DNA of 64,000 nucleotides. Source: Phenylobacterium sp. GTDB taxonomy: Bacteria > Pseudomonadota > Alphaproteobacteria > Caulobacterales > Caulobacteraceae. Below are positions 8,915-17,334 of this stretch, piece after piece; position 1 is the stretch's first letter, and every line of letters starts with the position of its first letter. Made by a program: the position numbers and the translations under genes. The notes under the pieces were generated by a model. That model worked only from the letters and a program-made list of their open reading frames with translations. It had not been told where the DNA came from and ran no database searches. The stretch spans positions 89,148 through 153,147 of the forward strand of contig NZ_WGNY01000016.1 of the NCBI RefSeq assembly GCF_016124325.1. Direction: 5' to 3'.

Positions 8915-10980
8915 CAGACGCTCCGCTTCGCGGTGATGCAGCCGATCGCGTCCACCGTCCCGGTCCAGCCGGGCGGGATCACGATGGTGGTTTCGCGCTC
9001 CTCCACCAGCGCGGGGCCGGCGATGGATTGGCCGGGCGCGAGGGAGGGGCGGTCGTAGAGCTTGGCCTTGGGCGCGCCCGGCCACAGCGGGATCGTGCGC
9101 TCGCCCTTGGGCGCGGCGGGGGCGCCGCCCTCGGCCGGAACGGTGTCGACGACGTTGTCGCGGCCGCGGGCGGTCAGCCGCCAGCTCACCACCTCCATGG
9201 GCACGTGACTGGGGTTCACGCCGTACTGGGCGAAGTAGGCGGCCTCGAAGGCCTTGCCGATGGCGGCCGCGTCGCGGGCCTCGCGCGGATCGGCGTCGAA
9301 GACGATGCCCACCTCGTTCTGCTGGCCGGCATAGCGCAGGTCGGCGCCGACGGTCAGGCGGATGTCCTTGGCGGCGGTCCCCGCCTCGGCCAGGGCGAGG
9401 CGCGCCTCGTCGACCATCTCGCCGATCAGGCGGTCGACCTCGGCCCAGTCCAGGCTGTCGAGCCGGCCCAGGGCGCTGCGCACCAGGTCGAGGCGCACGG
9501 GCGTCACCAGCGAACCGAAGGCCGACAGCACGCTGGCCTGCGGCGGGAAGATCACCGCGGTGCTCTGCAGCAGCTCGCCCACCGCGCAGGCGTGGACCGG
9601 TCCGGCGCCGCCGAACGCCAGCAGCGGCAGGCCGCGGTGATCGACGCCGCGATCGGTGGCGTGGGCGCGCGCGGCGCCGGCCATGGTTTCGGCGACGATG
9701 CGGAAGACGCCCGCCGCGGTCTGCTCGCGGGTCGCGCCGAGGCGCTCGGCGATGCGGTCGACGGCGGCCTCGGCGGCGGCCTTGTCCAGCGGCATCTCGC
9801 CGCCCAGGAAATTGTCGGCGTCCAGCAGGCCCAGCACGAGGTCGGCGTCGGTGACGGTGGGATCGGTCCCGCCGCGTCCGTAGCAGGCGGGCCCGGGCTC
9901 GGAGCCCGCGCTGCGCGGCCCCACCTTCAGGAGGCCGAGGTTGTCGACCGAGGCGATGCTGCCGCCGCCCGCGCCGATCTCGATCATGTCGATCGAGGGG
10001 ATGGTCAGCGGCATGCCGCTGCCCTCCGCGAATCGATACATCCGGTCCACCTCGAAGCTGCCGGCGACGAGGGGCTTGCGGTCCTCGATCAGGCAGGCCT
10101 TGGCGGTGGTGCCGCCCATGTCGAACGACATCAGCCGGTCCAGGCCCAGGCGCTCGGCGTAGTAGGCGGCGGCCAGCGCGCCAGCCGCCGGGCCGCTCTC
10201 GATCATCCGCACCGGATTTCGGCCGGCCACCTCGGCGCCGATGACGCCGCCGCTGGACAGCATGATCAGCGGGCGGTTGGCGACGCCGGCCTCCTCCAGC
10301 CCGGACTTCAGGCCGCGCAGATAGGGCTCGGTGATGGGGGCGGTGTAGGCGTTGATCGCCGTGGTCGAGGCGCGCGGATACTCCCGGATCTGCGGGGCCA
10401 CGGTCGAGGACAGCGAGAGGTACATGTCCGGCGCTTCCGCGCGCAGCACCTCGGCGATCGCCTGCTCGTTCGCCCCGTTCCGGAAGCCGTTGATCAGGCA
10501 GATGGCGGCCGAGACGACGCCCTTGTCCTTCATCTCCGCGGCCAGCTTGCGGATTTCGGCCGGATCGACGGGCTTCAGCACCTCGCCGTCGGCCAGGATC
10601 CGCTCGTCGACCTCGAAGGTGAGTTCGCGCGGGATCAGGGTGTCGGCGAACTCGATCTGCGGGTCGTACATGTCGTAGCGGTGCTCGTTGCGGATCGAGA
10701 GCACGTCGCCGAAGCCCTTGGTGATGATCAGCGCCGTCGGCGCGCCCTTGCGCTCGATCAGGGCGTTAGTCACCACGGTGGTGGCGTGAACCACCACGCC
10801 GTTCACGTCCGCCGGGCTGACGCCGGCCTTGCCGAGCACTAGGTCGACGCCGCGGAAGAAGCCTTCCAGCAGGTTCTGGTGCGTGGTCAGGGTCTTGTCG
10901 ACGACCAGGGCGCCGTCGTCGCGGCGCAGGACGGCGTCGGTGAAGGTCCCGCCGATATCGATGGCGAGCGAATACGTCAT
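8914..10980 (-). CDS. hyuA: Hydantoinase/oxoprolinase family protein, ATP-binding subunit
   Basis: A 688-residue partner of HyuB. The N-terminus YSLAIDIGGTFTDAVLRR is the phosphate-binding loop of the actin-like ATPase fold. Internal SFDMGGTTAKACLI and LAFGGAGPVHACAVGE motifs are typical of the family. ATG at 10980 is preferred over an in-frame TTG at 10986 because GGAGG sits 7 bases upstream of the ATG. Only 2 bp separate it from the iclR stop, so iclR and the catabolic genes form one transcript. Possible activities are hydantoin/5-oxoproline hydrolysis or carboxylation of a ketone, as in acetone carboxylase relatives. Confidence 0.9.
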   Translation of the reverse strand: MTYSLAIDIGGTFTDAVLRRDDGALVVDKTLTTHQNLLEGFFRGVDLVLGKAGVSPADVNGVVVHATTVVTNALIERKGAPTALIITKGFGDVLSIRNEHRYDMYDPQIEFADTLIPRELTFEVDERILADGEVLKPVDPAEIRKLAAEMKDKGVVSAAICLINGFRNGANEQAIAEVLRAEAPDMYLSLSSTVAPQIREYPRASTTAINAYTAPITEPYLRGLKSGLEEAGVANRPLIMLSSGGVIGAEVAGRNPVRMIESGPAAGALAAAYYAERLGLDRLMSFDMGGTTAKACLIEDRKPLVAGSFEVDRMYRFAEGSGMPLTIPSIDMIEIGAGGGSIASVDNLGLLKVGPRSAGSEPGPACYGRGGTDPTVTDADLVLGLLDADNFLGGEMPLDKAAAEAAVDRIAERLGATREQTAAGVFRIVAETMAGAARAHATDRGVDHRGLPLLAFGGAGPVHACAVGELLQSTAVIFPPQASVLSAFGSLVTPVRLDLVRSALGRLDSLDWAEVDRLIGEMVDEARLALAEAGTAAKDIRLTVGADLRYAGQQNEVGIVFDADPREARDAAAIGKAFEAAYFAQYGVNPSHVPMEVVSWRLTARGRDNVVDTVPAEGGAPAAPKGERTIPLWPGAPKAKLYDRPSLAPGQSIAGPALVEERETTIVIPPGWTGTVDAIGCITAKRSV

Positions 10981-10982
10981 AC

Positions 10983-11777
10983 TCAAACCTCCCGCCAGCC
11001 GAGGGCGCGCGACGCTTCGGCCGCGGCTTTGGTGACCTGCGCCGTCAGTTCGGCTGACGGCTCGGCTGGAATGAACTGGGTCGCCCCGACCAGGGCGACC
11101 GATCCGCGGAAGCCGCCGCGGTGGTCGAGCACCGGAGCGGCCAGGGCGTTGACGCCGATCTGCACGGCGTCGGCGGCCGTCGCCCAGCCCTGGCGGCGCA
11201 CGCGGGCCACTTCGGCCTGCAGCGCGTCGGGGTCGGTGACGGTGTGCTCGGTCCAGGCGCGCAGCGGGCGGGCCAGGGCCGAGGCGAGCAGCAGGCTGGG
11301 CCCGAAAGCCAGCGCCACCAGCCCGTGGGCGGAAGCGTGCAGGTCGAGCTTGGAGCCGGGGCGCACGCCGAACTCGATCAGGGTGGCGCCCTGGAGCATC
11401 TCCAGGACGACGACCTCGTCGCCCACCAGGGCGGAGGCGGTCACGGCCAGCCCGGTCGCCGCGCGGAGCGGCGCCATGACCGGGCGGATCGCGCCCATGA
11501 CGTCGAACCGCTCGCGGGCCATCTCGCCCAGCGCCAGCAGCTGCACGCCGATCTCGTAGCCCTCGCTCCGCAGGTCCTGGCGCGCATAGCCGCGCTGCAC
11601 CAGGGCGCGCAGATGCCGGTGGGCGCGGGGCTTGGAGATCGCCAGCTCGCGCGCCACCTCGGTCACGCCCATCGGATGCGGCGCGCCGGCCAGGAGCTCG
11701 AGCAGCCGGAAGACCAGCTCCACGGACTCCAGTTCGGGGCCGCCGGAGGCCGGCGAGGTCGCGAGGGTTTGCAACAA
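10983..11777 (-). CDS. IclR family transcriptional regulator
   Basis: A 264-residue regulator. The N-terminal winged helix (SVELVFRLLELLAG..PMGVTEVARELAISKPRAHRHLRALVQRGYA) is followed by the IclR effector-binding domain, with LDLHASAHGLVALAFG and the RRQGWATAADAVQIGVNALAAPV signature. There is no ATG. The frame opens with tandem TTG codons at 11777 and 11774, while an internal GTG within SVEL would give a shorter form. It is the first gene of the hyuA-hyuB operon and lies back to back with the aldolase gene. Two palindromes overlap or abut its start, which fits autoregulation by a small ligand of the pathway. Confidence 0.87.
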   Translation of the reverse strand: MLQTLATSPASGGPELESVELVFRLLELLAGAPHPMGVTEVARELAISKPRAHRHLRALVQRGYARQDLRSEGYEIGVQLLALGEMARERFDVMGAIRPVMAPLRAATGLAVTASALVGDEVVVLEMLQGATLIEFGVRPGSKLDLHASAHGLVALAFGPSLLLASALARPLRAWTEHTVTDPDALQAEVARVRRQGWATAADAVQIGVNALAAPVLDHRGGFRGSVALVGATQFIPAEPSAELTAQVTKAAAEASRALGWREV

Positions 11778-11796
11778 GTTGTTCCGCTCAACGGAA
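11773..11796. promoter_or_regulatory. Paired palindromes, probable IclR operator
   Basis: AACAA-G-TTGTT (11773-11783) runs straight into TTCCG-CTCAA-CGGAA (11782-11796). Both are perfect dyads. They sit in the 133-bp divergent space between the IclR gene and the aldolase gene and overlap the TTG start proposed for IclR. IclR-family dimers commonly bind dyads of this size; assignment to this regulator is inference. Confidence 0.5.
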
Positions 11797-11910
11797 TAGA
11801 GGTTTGCTGAGCGAAATTAGGTCCGCGTTGTGGCGCGGCTGTCAAGAGGGCTTGCGGCTTGAGCGAGTGCGTTGACGCGGTTCTGCACAGGCTTCTAGCC
11901 TCGCGCGCGG

Positions 11911-12684
11911 ATGGGAGGCGTCGGCTTGAGCGAACAGTTCCGGGATGCGGTGAGAAGCGGCCGGCCGCTGCTGGGCGTATTCATCAAGACGGCCTCGCAC
12001 CAGACGGTGGAACTGGCGGCGCGCGCCGGCCAGGACTTCGCCATCGTCGACGCCGAGCACGCGCCGTTCGACCTGCTGACCCTGGACCGGATGGCGATGG
12101 CCGCGCGGGGCACGGGCCTGCCGCTCCTGGTGCGCCCGCCAAGTCACGACCCGGCGTTCGTGGGGCAGGTGATGGACATGGGCTTCGCCGGCGTGCTGGC
12201 GCCGCATGTGGCGAGCGCGACGGCCGCCGAGGCGCTGCTGGCCGCCGCACGCTACGATCGGGGCCAGCGGGGCTTCTCGCCCTCGACGCGGGCCGGCGGC
12301 TATGGCGCGGCCGACGCCGGGGCCTACCGCCGCGCCGCCGACGCCGCGGCGTGCGTCTGGTGCCAGATCGAGGACGCCGAGGCCCTGCCCAGGCTCGACG
12401 AGATCGCCGCCGTCGATGACGTCGACTGCCTGTTCCTGGGCCGGGCCGACCTCGCCGCCTCGCTGGGCGTCGAGAGCCCGGCCGACCCGAAGGTGGCCGA
12501 AGCTGTGCGGGCCGTCGCCGAGGCGGGCGGCCGCGCCGGGCGGACGGTCGCGATCTATGTGGGCTCGCCCGGCGAGATCGCGGGTCTGCGCAAGCTGGGA
12601 ATCACCGTGTTCGTCTGCGGTTCGGATCAGAGCTGGCTGATCGCCCAGGGCCGGGCGATCCGCTCGGCGTTCGACGCGCCCTAG
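11911..12684 (+). CDS. HpcH/HpaI aldolase/citrate lyase family protein
   Basis: A class II metal-dependent pyruvate-type aldolase of 257 residues, resembling 4-hydroxy-2-oxovalerate or 2,4-dihydroxyhept-2-ene-1,7-dioate aldolase. Visible are RPLLGVFIKTASHQTVELAA, FAIVDAEHAPFD (metal/base region), RPPSHDPAFVGQVMDMG with the substrate-binding Arg, and GFAGVLAPHVASA. An in-frame TTG at 11926 has GGGAGG 7 bases upstream and would give a start at SEQFRDAV, so it may be the true start; ATG 11911 is the longer option. The gene diverges from the IclR operon and probably supplies the final carbon-carbon cleavage of the same pathway (inference). Confidence 0.85.
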   Translation: MGGVGLSEQFRDAVRSGRPLLGVFIKTASHQTVELAARAGQDFAIVDAEHAPFDLLTLDRMAMAARGTGLPLLVRPPSHDPAFVGQVMDMGFAGVLAPHVASATAAEALLAAARYDRGQRGFSPSTRAGGYGAADAGAYRRAADAAACVWCQIEDAEALPRLDEIAAVDDVDCLFLGRADLAASLGVESPADPKVAEAVRAVAEAGGRAGRTVAIYVGSPGEIAGLRKLGITVFVCGSDQSWLIAQGRAIRSAFDAP

Positions 12685-13706
12685 ATCCTGTTGGCTTCGT
12701 GCTCGGCCGCCTCGCCCAGGGCGGCCCGGCGGAACTCGCGGGGCGAGACGCCATAGCGCTCCTTGAAGGCGCGGCTGAAGTGGGCCGAGCCGTTGAAGCC
12801 CCAGCGGAAGCAGATCTCGGAAATCGACAGGCTGGCGCAGATCGGGCTCGACAGGTCGAGGCGGCAGCGCTCCAGCCGGCGGGTGCGCAGGTAGGTCGAG
12901 AAATTCTGGTGCGCCGAGGCGAACAGCTTCTGCAGCGAGCGCGGCGAGATGCCGTCGGCGGCGGCCACCCGGTCCAGGTTGAGATCGGGATCGGACAGCA
13001 GGGTCTCGATGGTCTGGCAGACCCGGTGCAGATGGGCCGCCCGCGCCGCGCCCGCGCCGCCGAGCGCGGCGGGCGAGTCCTCGGCCGCGAGGTTCGCCAC
13101 CAGGAACTCGGTGACGGCCAGCTCGATGGGCCGGAGCTGTTCGGAGGTGAGGTCCGGCAGCGCCTCGGCCGCGCCGCGCAACAGGCCCGAGAACACGTGG
13201 CCCAGGCCGCGCTCGCCGGCGAACCGGCCCACCCTGAGCGCCAGCGGCGTCAGCAGGCGGTGGTCCAGCGCCACCCGCGGAGCGTTGATGAACAGGAGGC
13301 GGAACGGCGTGGTCAGCTTGAGCGCCGCGTCGATCCCGGTCGGGCCATAGGCGATATCGCCCGTCTTGAGCGTCGTGGTCGTCTCGCCGTCCCAGAAGGT
13401 GACCTCGCCCTCCAGCAGCACCACGATCCAGACCGCGACGGGACCGATGGGGTTGCGGCCCGAGATCTCCTGCGGCGTGCCGGAGATCACCGCGAAGTCC
13501 ATGCCCAGCGGCGAGGCGAGGCAGGAGACGCTGGCGTGGAAGGGTTCGGGGGCGGCCACGCCGGCCAGCGGCAGGCGCAGGCGACCCATCACTTCGCGCC
13601 AGGCCTGCTGACGCTCGGTGGGGGCCACGCTGTCGGTGGCGAAGCGCCAGGCCCGCACGGGCGTGGCGCCCGTGGTCTGCGCGGAAAGGGGGTTCCGATC
13701 GTCCAT
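12681..13706 (-). CDS. AraC family transcriptional regulator
   Basis: A 341-residue regulator. The N-terminal part (about residues 20-190) matches the AraC-like ligand-binding domain type that starts with TERQQAWREVMGRL. The C-terminal 100 residues hold the double helix-turn-helix: SPRSLQKLFASAHQNFSTYLR, then SISEICFRWGFNGSAHFSRAFKERYG with SPREFRR. ATG 13706 is chosen; a GTG about 30 bases upstream is an alternative. Its stop overlaps that of the convergent aldolase gene by 3-4 bases. It shares a 122-bp spacer with the amidase-like gene upstream on the same strand and may control it. Confidence 0.88.
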   Translation of the reverse strand: MDDRNPLSAQTTGATPVRAWRFATDSVAPTERQQAWREVMGRLRLPLAGVAAPEPFHASVSCLASPLGMDFAVISGTPQEISGRNPIGPVAVWIVVLLEGEVTFWDGETTTTLKTGDIAYGPTGIDAALKLTTPFRLLFINAPRVALDHRLLTPLALRVGRFAGERGLGHVFSGLLRGAAEALPDLTSEQLRPIELAVTEFLVANLAAEDSPAALGGAGAARAAHLHRVCQTIETLLSDPDLNLDRVAAADGISPRSLQKLFASAHQNFSTYLRTRRLERCRLDLSSPICASLSISEICFRWGFNGSAHFSRAFKERYGVSPREFRRAALGEAAEHEANRI

Positions 13707-13828
13707 CGTGCGGGGCGCGATGCTAGCTTGCTTCACGCCGATGTCACCCGACGCACCGTCGCAGGTCCCGCGGCGGACTTGACCGCAGGCGCACGATCTT
13801 CCGACCGGAGCCGCATCCGGGCATCGCC

Positions 13829-15367
13829 TCAACAGGCTCCGAACCGCCGCAGGACATTGCGCGTGATCCGTTCGACGAACGGGTCGCCGGCCGCCAGCGC
13901 GTGGGCCCACTCGGTGGTCCCGCCGTTGAACACCTCGCCCGCGCCCCGCCGGAAGCTGGCCATCACCGCGTGGCCCCGCAGCACGCGGTCCTCGGCCTCG
14001 GGCCCCTGCTGACCGAAGACGTCGCCGGCGATCACATCGAGCCGCTCGGGCGGGATCAGCGGGGGATAGCCTTCGACGGTCGCCTCGCCGAAGGCGCAGG
14101 GCGCGATGGCGATGATCTCCAGGTCGGCCGGCACGCCGAGCAGCGGCTCCGCCGCCAGGCGGCCGTCCGGCCTGAAGCGCAGCCGGCAGCCATCGTTCTC
14201 GTAGCCCAGGAGCGGGACGTCGGGCGCGATCAGGTCGCCGTAGTAGAGGTCCGAGCCCTCCAGCGCCCAATGGGTCTCGTCGTAGACGGTGTAGCCGCCC
14301 TGGCCGCGCGCGGCGCAGGCGCCCAGCCTATGGTAGCCGCCGAACAGGAACGACAGGCCCGTGATCTCCGCCTCGGGACGGTCGAACGCGGGGTGCGACC
14401 ACAGGTGCGTGCCGGCGGCGGGATCGGCCCCGGCCGTCGGATCGGCCTCGAAGCCCTTCCACTTGTGGCAGACGAAGGTCGCGCCATCGTCCTCGAAGCG
14501 CACCTTCCAGAACGCCGTATTGCCCGAGAAGATCGCCAGCCGGCCGCCGCCGTCCACGAAGGCCTCGATGGCGTCGCGCTGGCCCGCGGTCCAGTACTCG
14601 CTGTGGCCGACCAGGATCAGGCAGGCGTAGGCGTCCAGCAGGCCGGGCTCGGTCTCCAGGTCGCGGTCGGTGAACAGGTCGAGCGCCAGGCCCTCGGCCT
14701 CGGCCCAGCGGACGAAGGCGTGCTCCCATTTGTGCAGGAAGCCGGCCGAGCCGTCGTAGGGCGACATGCGGTGCGCCCGGCTCCAGTCGCGGTCGCCGGC
14801 GAACGGGCGTTCGCCGAAGCCGCGCGGCCGCATGTTGACCAGGCGCGGGATGTCGGCCGGCGGCGCCGCGATCATCGGCGGGAAGGGGCGGCGGGTCGAC
14901 AGCACCCCGATCGCCCCGGCCATGGCCTCGGGCAGCTTCTGGCGGCCGCTCATCAACGCGCCGACGTCGCAGTAGGCGTTGGCCCCGCCCCAGTAGTTGT
15001 AGGCGTGGTAGGTGTTGGTCGCGAGCACCAGCGCGGCGCGGGCCGTGGCCCCGGTCCGGGGCGGCTTCACGCAGACGAAGTGATGCGCCTCCTCGCCGCC
15101 GGGCGCCCGCAGGCGGATGTCGTAGTAGCCGCTCGGCCAGTCGTCCCCGACCGCGATCTCGGCCGCGACGGGCCAGCCGCAGCCGTCCCGGTCGGGGCGT
15201 TCGGGCGTGGGATGGTCGCCGATCGCGAGGGCGCGGCTCAGCACTGGCCGTCGTTCGGCGCCGATCCGGGCGACCTCCAGCTCGGCCTCGCCGCAATCGC
15301 CGCTGGCGCGCAGCGAGAAGGTCTCGCCGGGACGGACGCTCAGGCTGTCGGTGTAGCAGGCCAGCAC
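13829..15367 (-). CDS. N,N-dimethylformamidase large-subunit-like protein
   Basis: A 512-residue protein resembling the C-terminal catalytic region of the N,N-dimethylformamidase beta (large) subunit. Recognisable blocks are LACYTDSLSVRPGETFSL, SGYYDIRLRAPGGEEAHH, the NTYHAYNYWGGANAY segment, ILVGHSEYWTAGQRDAIEAF with GGRLAIFSGNTAFWK, and the late GAGEVFNGGTTEWAH. GTG 15367 is preferred to ATG 15433 because GGGAG lies 6-8 bases upstream and the extra N-terminal residues look random. Known dimethylformamidases also have a small subunit, which is not visible here. Hydrolysis of an N-substituted amide is the likely chemistry but the substrate is unknown. Confidence 0.75.
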   Translation of the reverse strand: MLACYTDSLSVRPGETFSLRASGDCGEAELEVARIGAERRPVLSRALAIGDHPTPERPDRDGCGWPVAAEIAVGDDWPSGYYDIRLRAPGGEEAHHFVCVKPPRTGATARAALVLATNTYHAYNYWGGANAYCDVGALMSGRQKLPEAMAGAIGVLSTRRPFPPMIAAPPADIPRLVNMRPRGFGERPFAGDRDWSRAHRMSPYDGSAGFLHKWEHAFVRWAEAEGLALDLFTDRDLETEPGLLDAYACLILVGHSEYWTAGQRDAIEAFVDGGGRLAIFSGNTAFWKVRFEDDGATFVCHKWKGFEADPTAGADPAAGTHLWSHPAFDRPEAEITGLSFLFGGYHRLGACAARGQGGYTVYDETHWALEGSDLYYGDLIAPDVPLLGYENDGCRLRFRPDGRLAAEPLLGVPADLEIIAIAPCAFGEATVEGYPPLIPPERLDVIAGDVFGQQGPEAEDRVLRGHAVMASFRRGAGEVFNGGTTEWAHALAAGDPFVERITRNVLRRFGAC

Positions 15368-15452
15368 GTGGATCTCCCTGCGACCGCGATGGGGCCGGCG
15401 CGGCGACCATGCCGCGATCCTGGCGAGCGGCAAAGTCCGTGTGGCCGCAACG

Positions 15453-16214
15453 TCAGCGCGGCGGCGGTCCGCGCCGCTTCCCGCGGCCGTCGGGGTCCTG
15501 GCCTGCCCCGGGACGCATCATCGACTGCGCAGGCGTCGGCCGCAGCTCGGTCAGCAGCAGCACCCCGTCGCCGTCCACGTCGAGCAGGGCGAAGCGCCGG
15601 TCGGCCGCGCCGCGCCACTCCTTGCGGCTGACGCTGAGCGAATAGTCGGTGTCGGCGCCGCGGATGGGCTGCGGCTCGTTGATCAGGCTGAAGGCCGCTG
15701 CGCCCTGCCGGCGCGTGTCGAGCCCGCCATCGCCTCGACCGCCGCGGCCCGGTCCGCGACCGCCGCCGGGGCCCATGCCGCCCATCGCGGACATTCGGGT
15801 GACCTCGGGGACGACCTCCTCCTCCCAGCGCGTGGTTTCGCGCATGTCGATCTGGCCGTCGCCGTTGACGTCGAGCTGCTTGAACCAGGCGTCGGCGTCG
15901 GCGCGAAACTCGTCGCGGGTCAGCCGCCCGTCGTGGTCGGCGTCGGCCTGGGCGAACCAGGCGGCGACCGGATAGGGCTGACCCGGCGGGGCGCGGAACG
16001 GCTGGCCGGACGGGCTGATGAAGAGCTGCATGCGCGGGCCGCGGTGCTCCTCGCCATCCTCGTCGCCGAAGCCGCCAGGCGGCGGGCCGCCACGCATGCC
16101 CATGCCCATGCCGGGACCGCCGCCGCGCCCGTGGCCGCCCGGTCCCGCCGGTCCGCCCGCGCAGGCCGCCACGATCAAACCCAGCGCCGCCGCGACGCCC
16201 GTCGTTATCCGCAT
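15453..16214 (-). CDS. EF-hand domain lipoprotein
   Basis: A 253-residue predicted lipoprotein. The start at 16214 gives MRITTGVAAALGLIVAAC, a signal peptide with lipobox Cys18, and GGGGAA lies upstream. After a Gly/Pro/Met-rich linker come EF-hand loops DADHDGRLTRDE and DVNGDGQIDMRE, then a second Gly-rich stretch, then DVDGDGVLLLTE. All three keep Asp at positions 1, 3 and 5 and an acidic residue at or near 12 of the Ca2+ loop. It is probably an envelope-anchored calcium-binding protein. The role is unknown, and its neighbours are transcribed in the same direction without tight coupling. Confidence 0.8.
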   Translation of the reverse strand: MRITTGVAAALGLIVAACAGGPAGPGGHGRGGGPGMGMGMRGGPPPGGFGDEDGEEHRGPRMQLFISPSGQPFRAPPGQPYPVAAWFAQADADHDGRLTRDEFRADADAWFKQLDVNGDGQIDMRETTRWEEEVVPEVTRMSAMGGMGPGGGRGPGRGGRGDGGLDTRRQGAAAFSLINEPQPIRGADTDYSLSVSRKEWRGAADRRFALLDVDGDGVLLLTELRPTPAQSMMRPGAGQDPDGRGKRRGPPPR

Positions 16215-16332
16215 TCGGGTTCCCCGATGATCCTGCCGAGGACATCGGGAGGCAAAGCGGCGCCGCGATGTCCGCGGCGCCGCAATTGCGGCGCCCTCCA
16301 CAGGCGGCCGCGTCGAGCGCTGTCCCGCGCGA

Positions 16333-17160
16333 TCAGCCCTTCAGCCAGGCGAGCAGGTCGGCGTTGATCACGTCGGGGTGGGTGGAAGCCATGCCGTGCG
16401 GCAGGCCCGGGTAGACCTTCAACGTCCCCTTCTTCACCAGCTCGATGGTCTTCAGCGCGGAGTCGTGGATCGGCACGATCTGATCGTCGTCGCCGTGCAT
16501 GACCAGGACGGGCACGTCGATCTTCTTCAGGTCCTCGGTGAAGTCGGTCTCGGAGAAGGCCTTGATGCAGTCGTAGTGGGCCTTCACCCCGCCCATCATG
16601 CCCTGCAGCCACCACTTCTGGATCAGGCCCTGGCTCACCTTCGCGCCCGGGCGGTTGAAGCCGAAGAAGGGCCCGGTCGGCACGTCGAGGAACATCTGGG
16701 CCCTGTCGGCCAGCAGCGCGGCGCGGAAGCCATCGAACACCTCGATGGGCGTGCCCTCGGGGTTGCTGTCCTTCTTCACCATCACCGGCGGCACCGCTCC
16801 GATCAGCACCGCGCCGGCGGCCCGGTCGGTCCCGTGGCGGCCGAGGTAGCGGGCCACCTCGCCGCCGCCGGTGGAATGGCCGACGTGGATCGCGTCCTTC
16901 AGGTCCAGCGCCAGGACGACCGCGCGCAGGTCGTCGGCGTAGGTGTCCATCTCGTTGCCGCCCCAGGTCTGGGTCGAGCGGCCGTGTCCGCGCCGGTCGT
17001 GGGCGATCACGCGATAGCCGTTGTCGGCGAAGAACATCATCTGGGCGTCCCAGTCGTCGGCGGTCAGCGGCCAGCCGTGGCTGAAGACGATGGGTTGGCC
17101 CGAGCCCCAGTCCTTGTAGAAGATCTGCGCGCCGTCCTTGGTGGTGACGTAGCTGGTCAT
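16333..17160 (-). CDS. Alpha/beta hydrolase (non-heme chloroperoxidase-like)
   Basis: A 275-residue alpha/beta hydrolase of the cofactor-free haloperoxidase/esterase group. It shows [19 protein letters not shown] (oxyanion region with HGW) and [13 protein letters not shown]. The nucleophile elbow is [16 protein letters not shown] (Ser in GHSTGG), and a late acid and His follow in [10 protein letters not shown] and GLPHGM. No signal peptide is present, so it is cytoplasmic. It is a single gene between intergenic regions. The halogenation activity known for the family in vitro is likely incidental; esterase or perhydrolase activity is more probable. Confidence 0.88.
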   Translation of the reverse strand: MTSYVTTKDGAQIFYKDWGSGQPIVFSHGWPLTADDWDAQMMFFADNGYRVIAHDRRGHGRSTQTWGGNEMDTYADDLRAVVLALDLKDAIHVGHSTGGGEVARYLGRHGTDRAAGAVLIGAVPPVMVKKDSNPEGTPIEVFDGFRAALLADRAQMFLDVPTGPFFGFNRPGAKVSQGLIQKWWLQGMMGGVKAHYDCIKAFSETDFTEDLKKIDVPVLVMHGDDDQIVPIHDSALKTIELVKKGTLKVYPGLPHGMASTHPDVINADLLAWLKG

Positions 17161-17300
17161 GATCTTGTCCTTCTGTCGGATGGGGCCTGCCGAACCGACT
17201 ACGACATCTTCGCCCCCGGCCGCTGGGGCCGACGGCGCGGATCATTCATCCTCCGATGACGAGGGCGCGAGTAAAGAGTTGTAAAGGCCCGCAGCCGACG

Positions 17301-17315
17301 GCGGCGTGACGCCGC
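17301..17315 (-). terminator. GC palindrome after the MBL-fold gene
   Basis: GCGGCGT-G-ACGCCGC, a perfect 7-bp-arm dyad 20-34 bp past the stop of the metallo-hydrolase gene. There is no U-run; it could be an attenuating hairpin or a binding site. Confidence 0.35.
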
Positions 17316-17334
17316 GGCGGTCACAACGGGTTCG

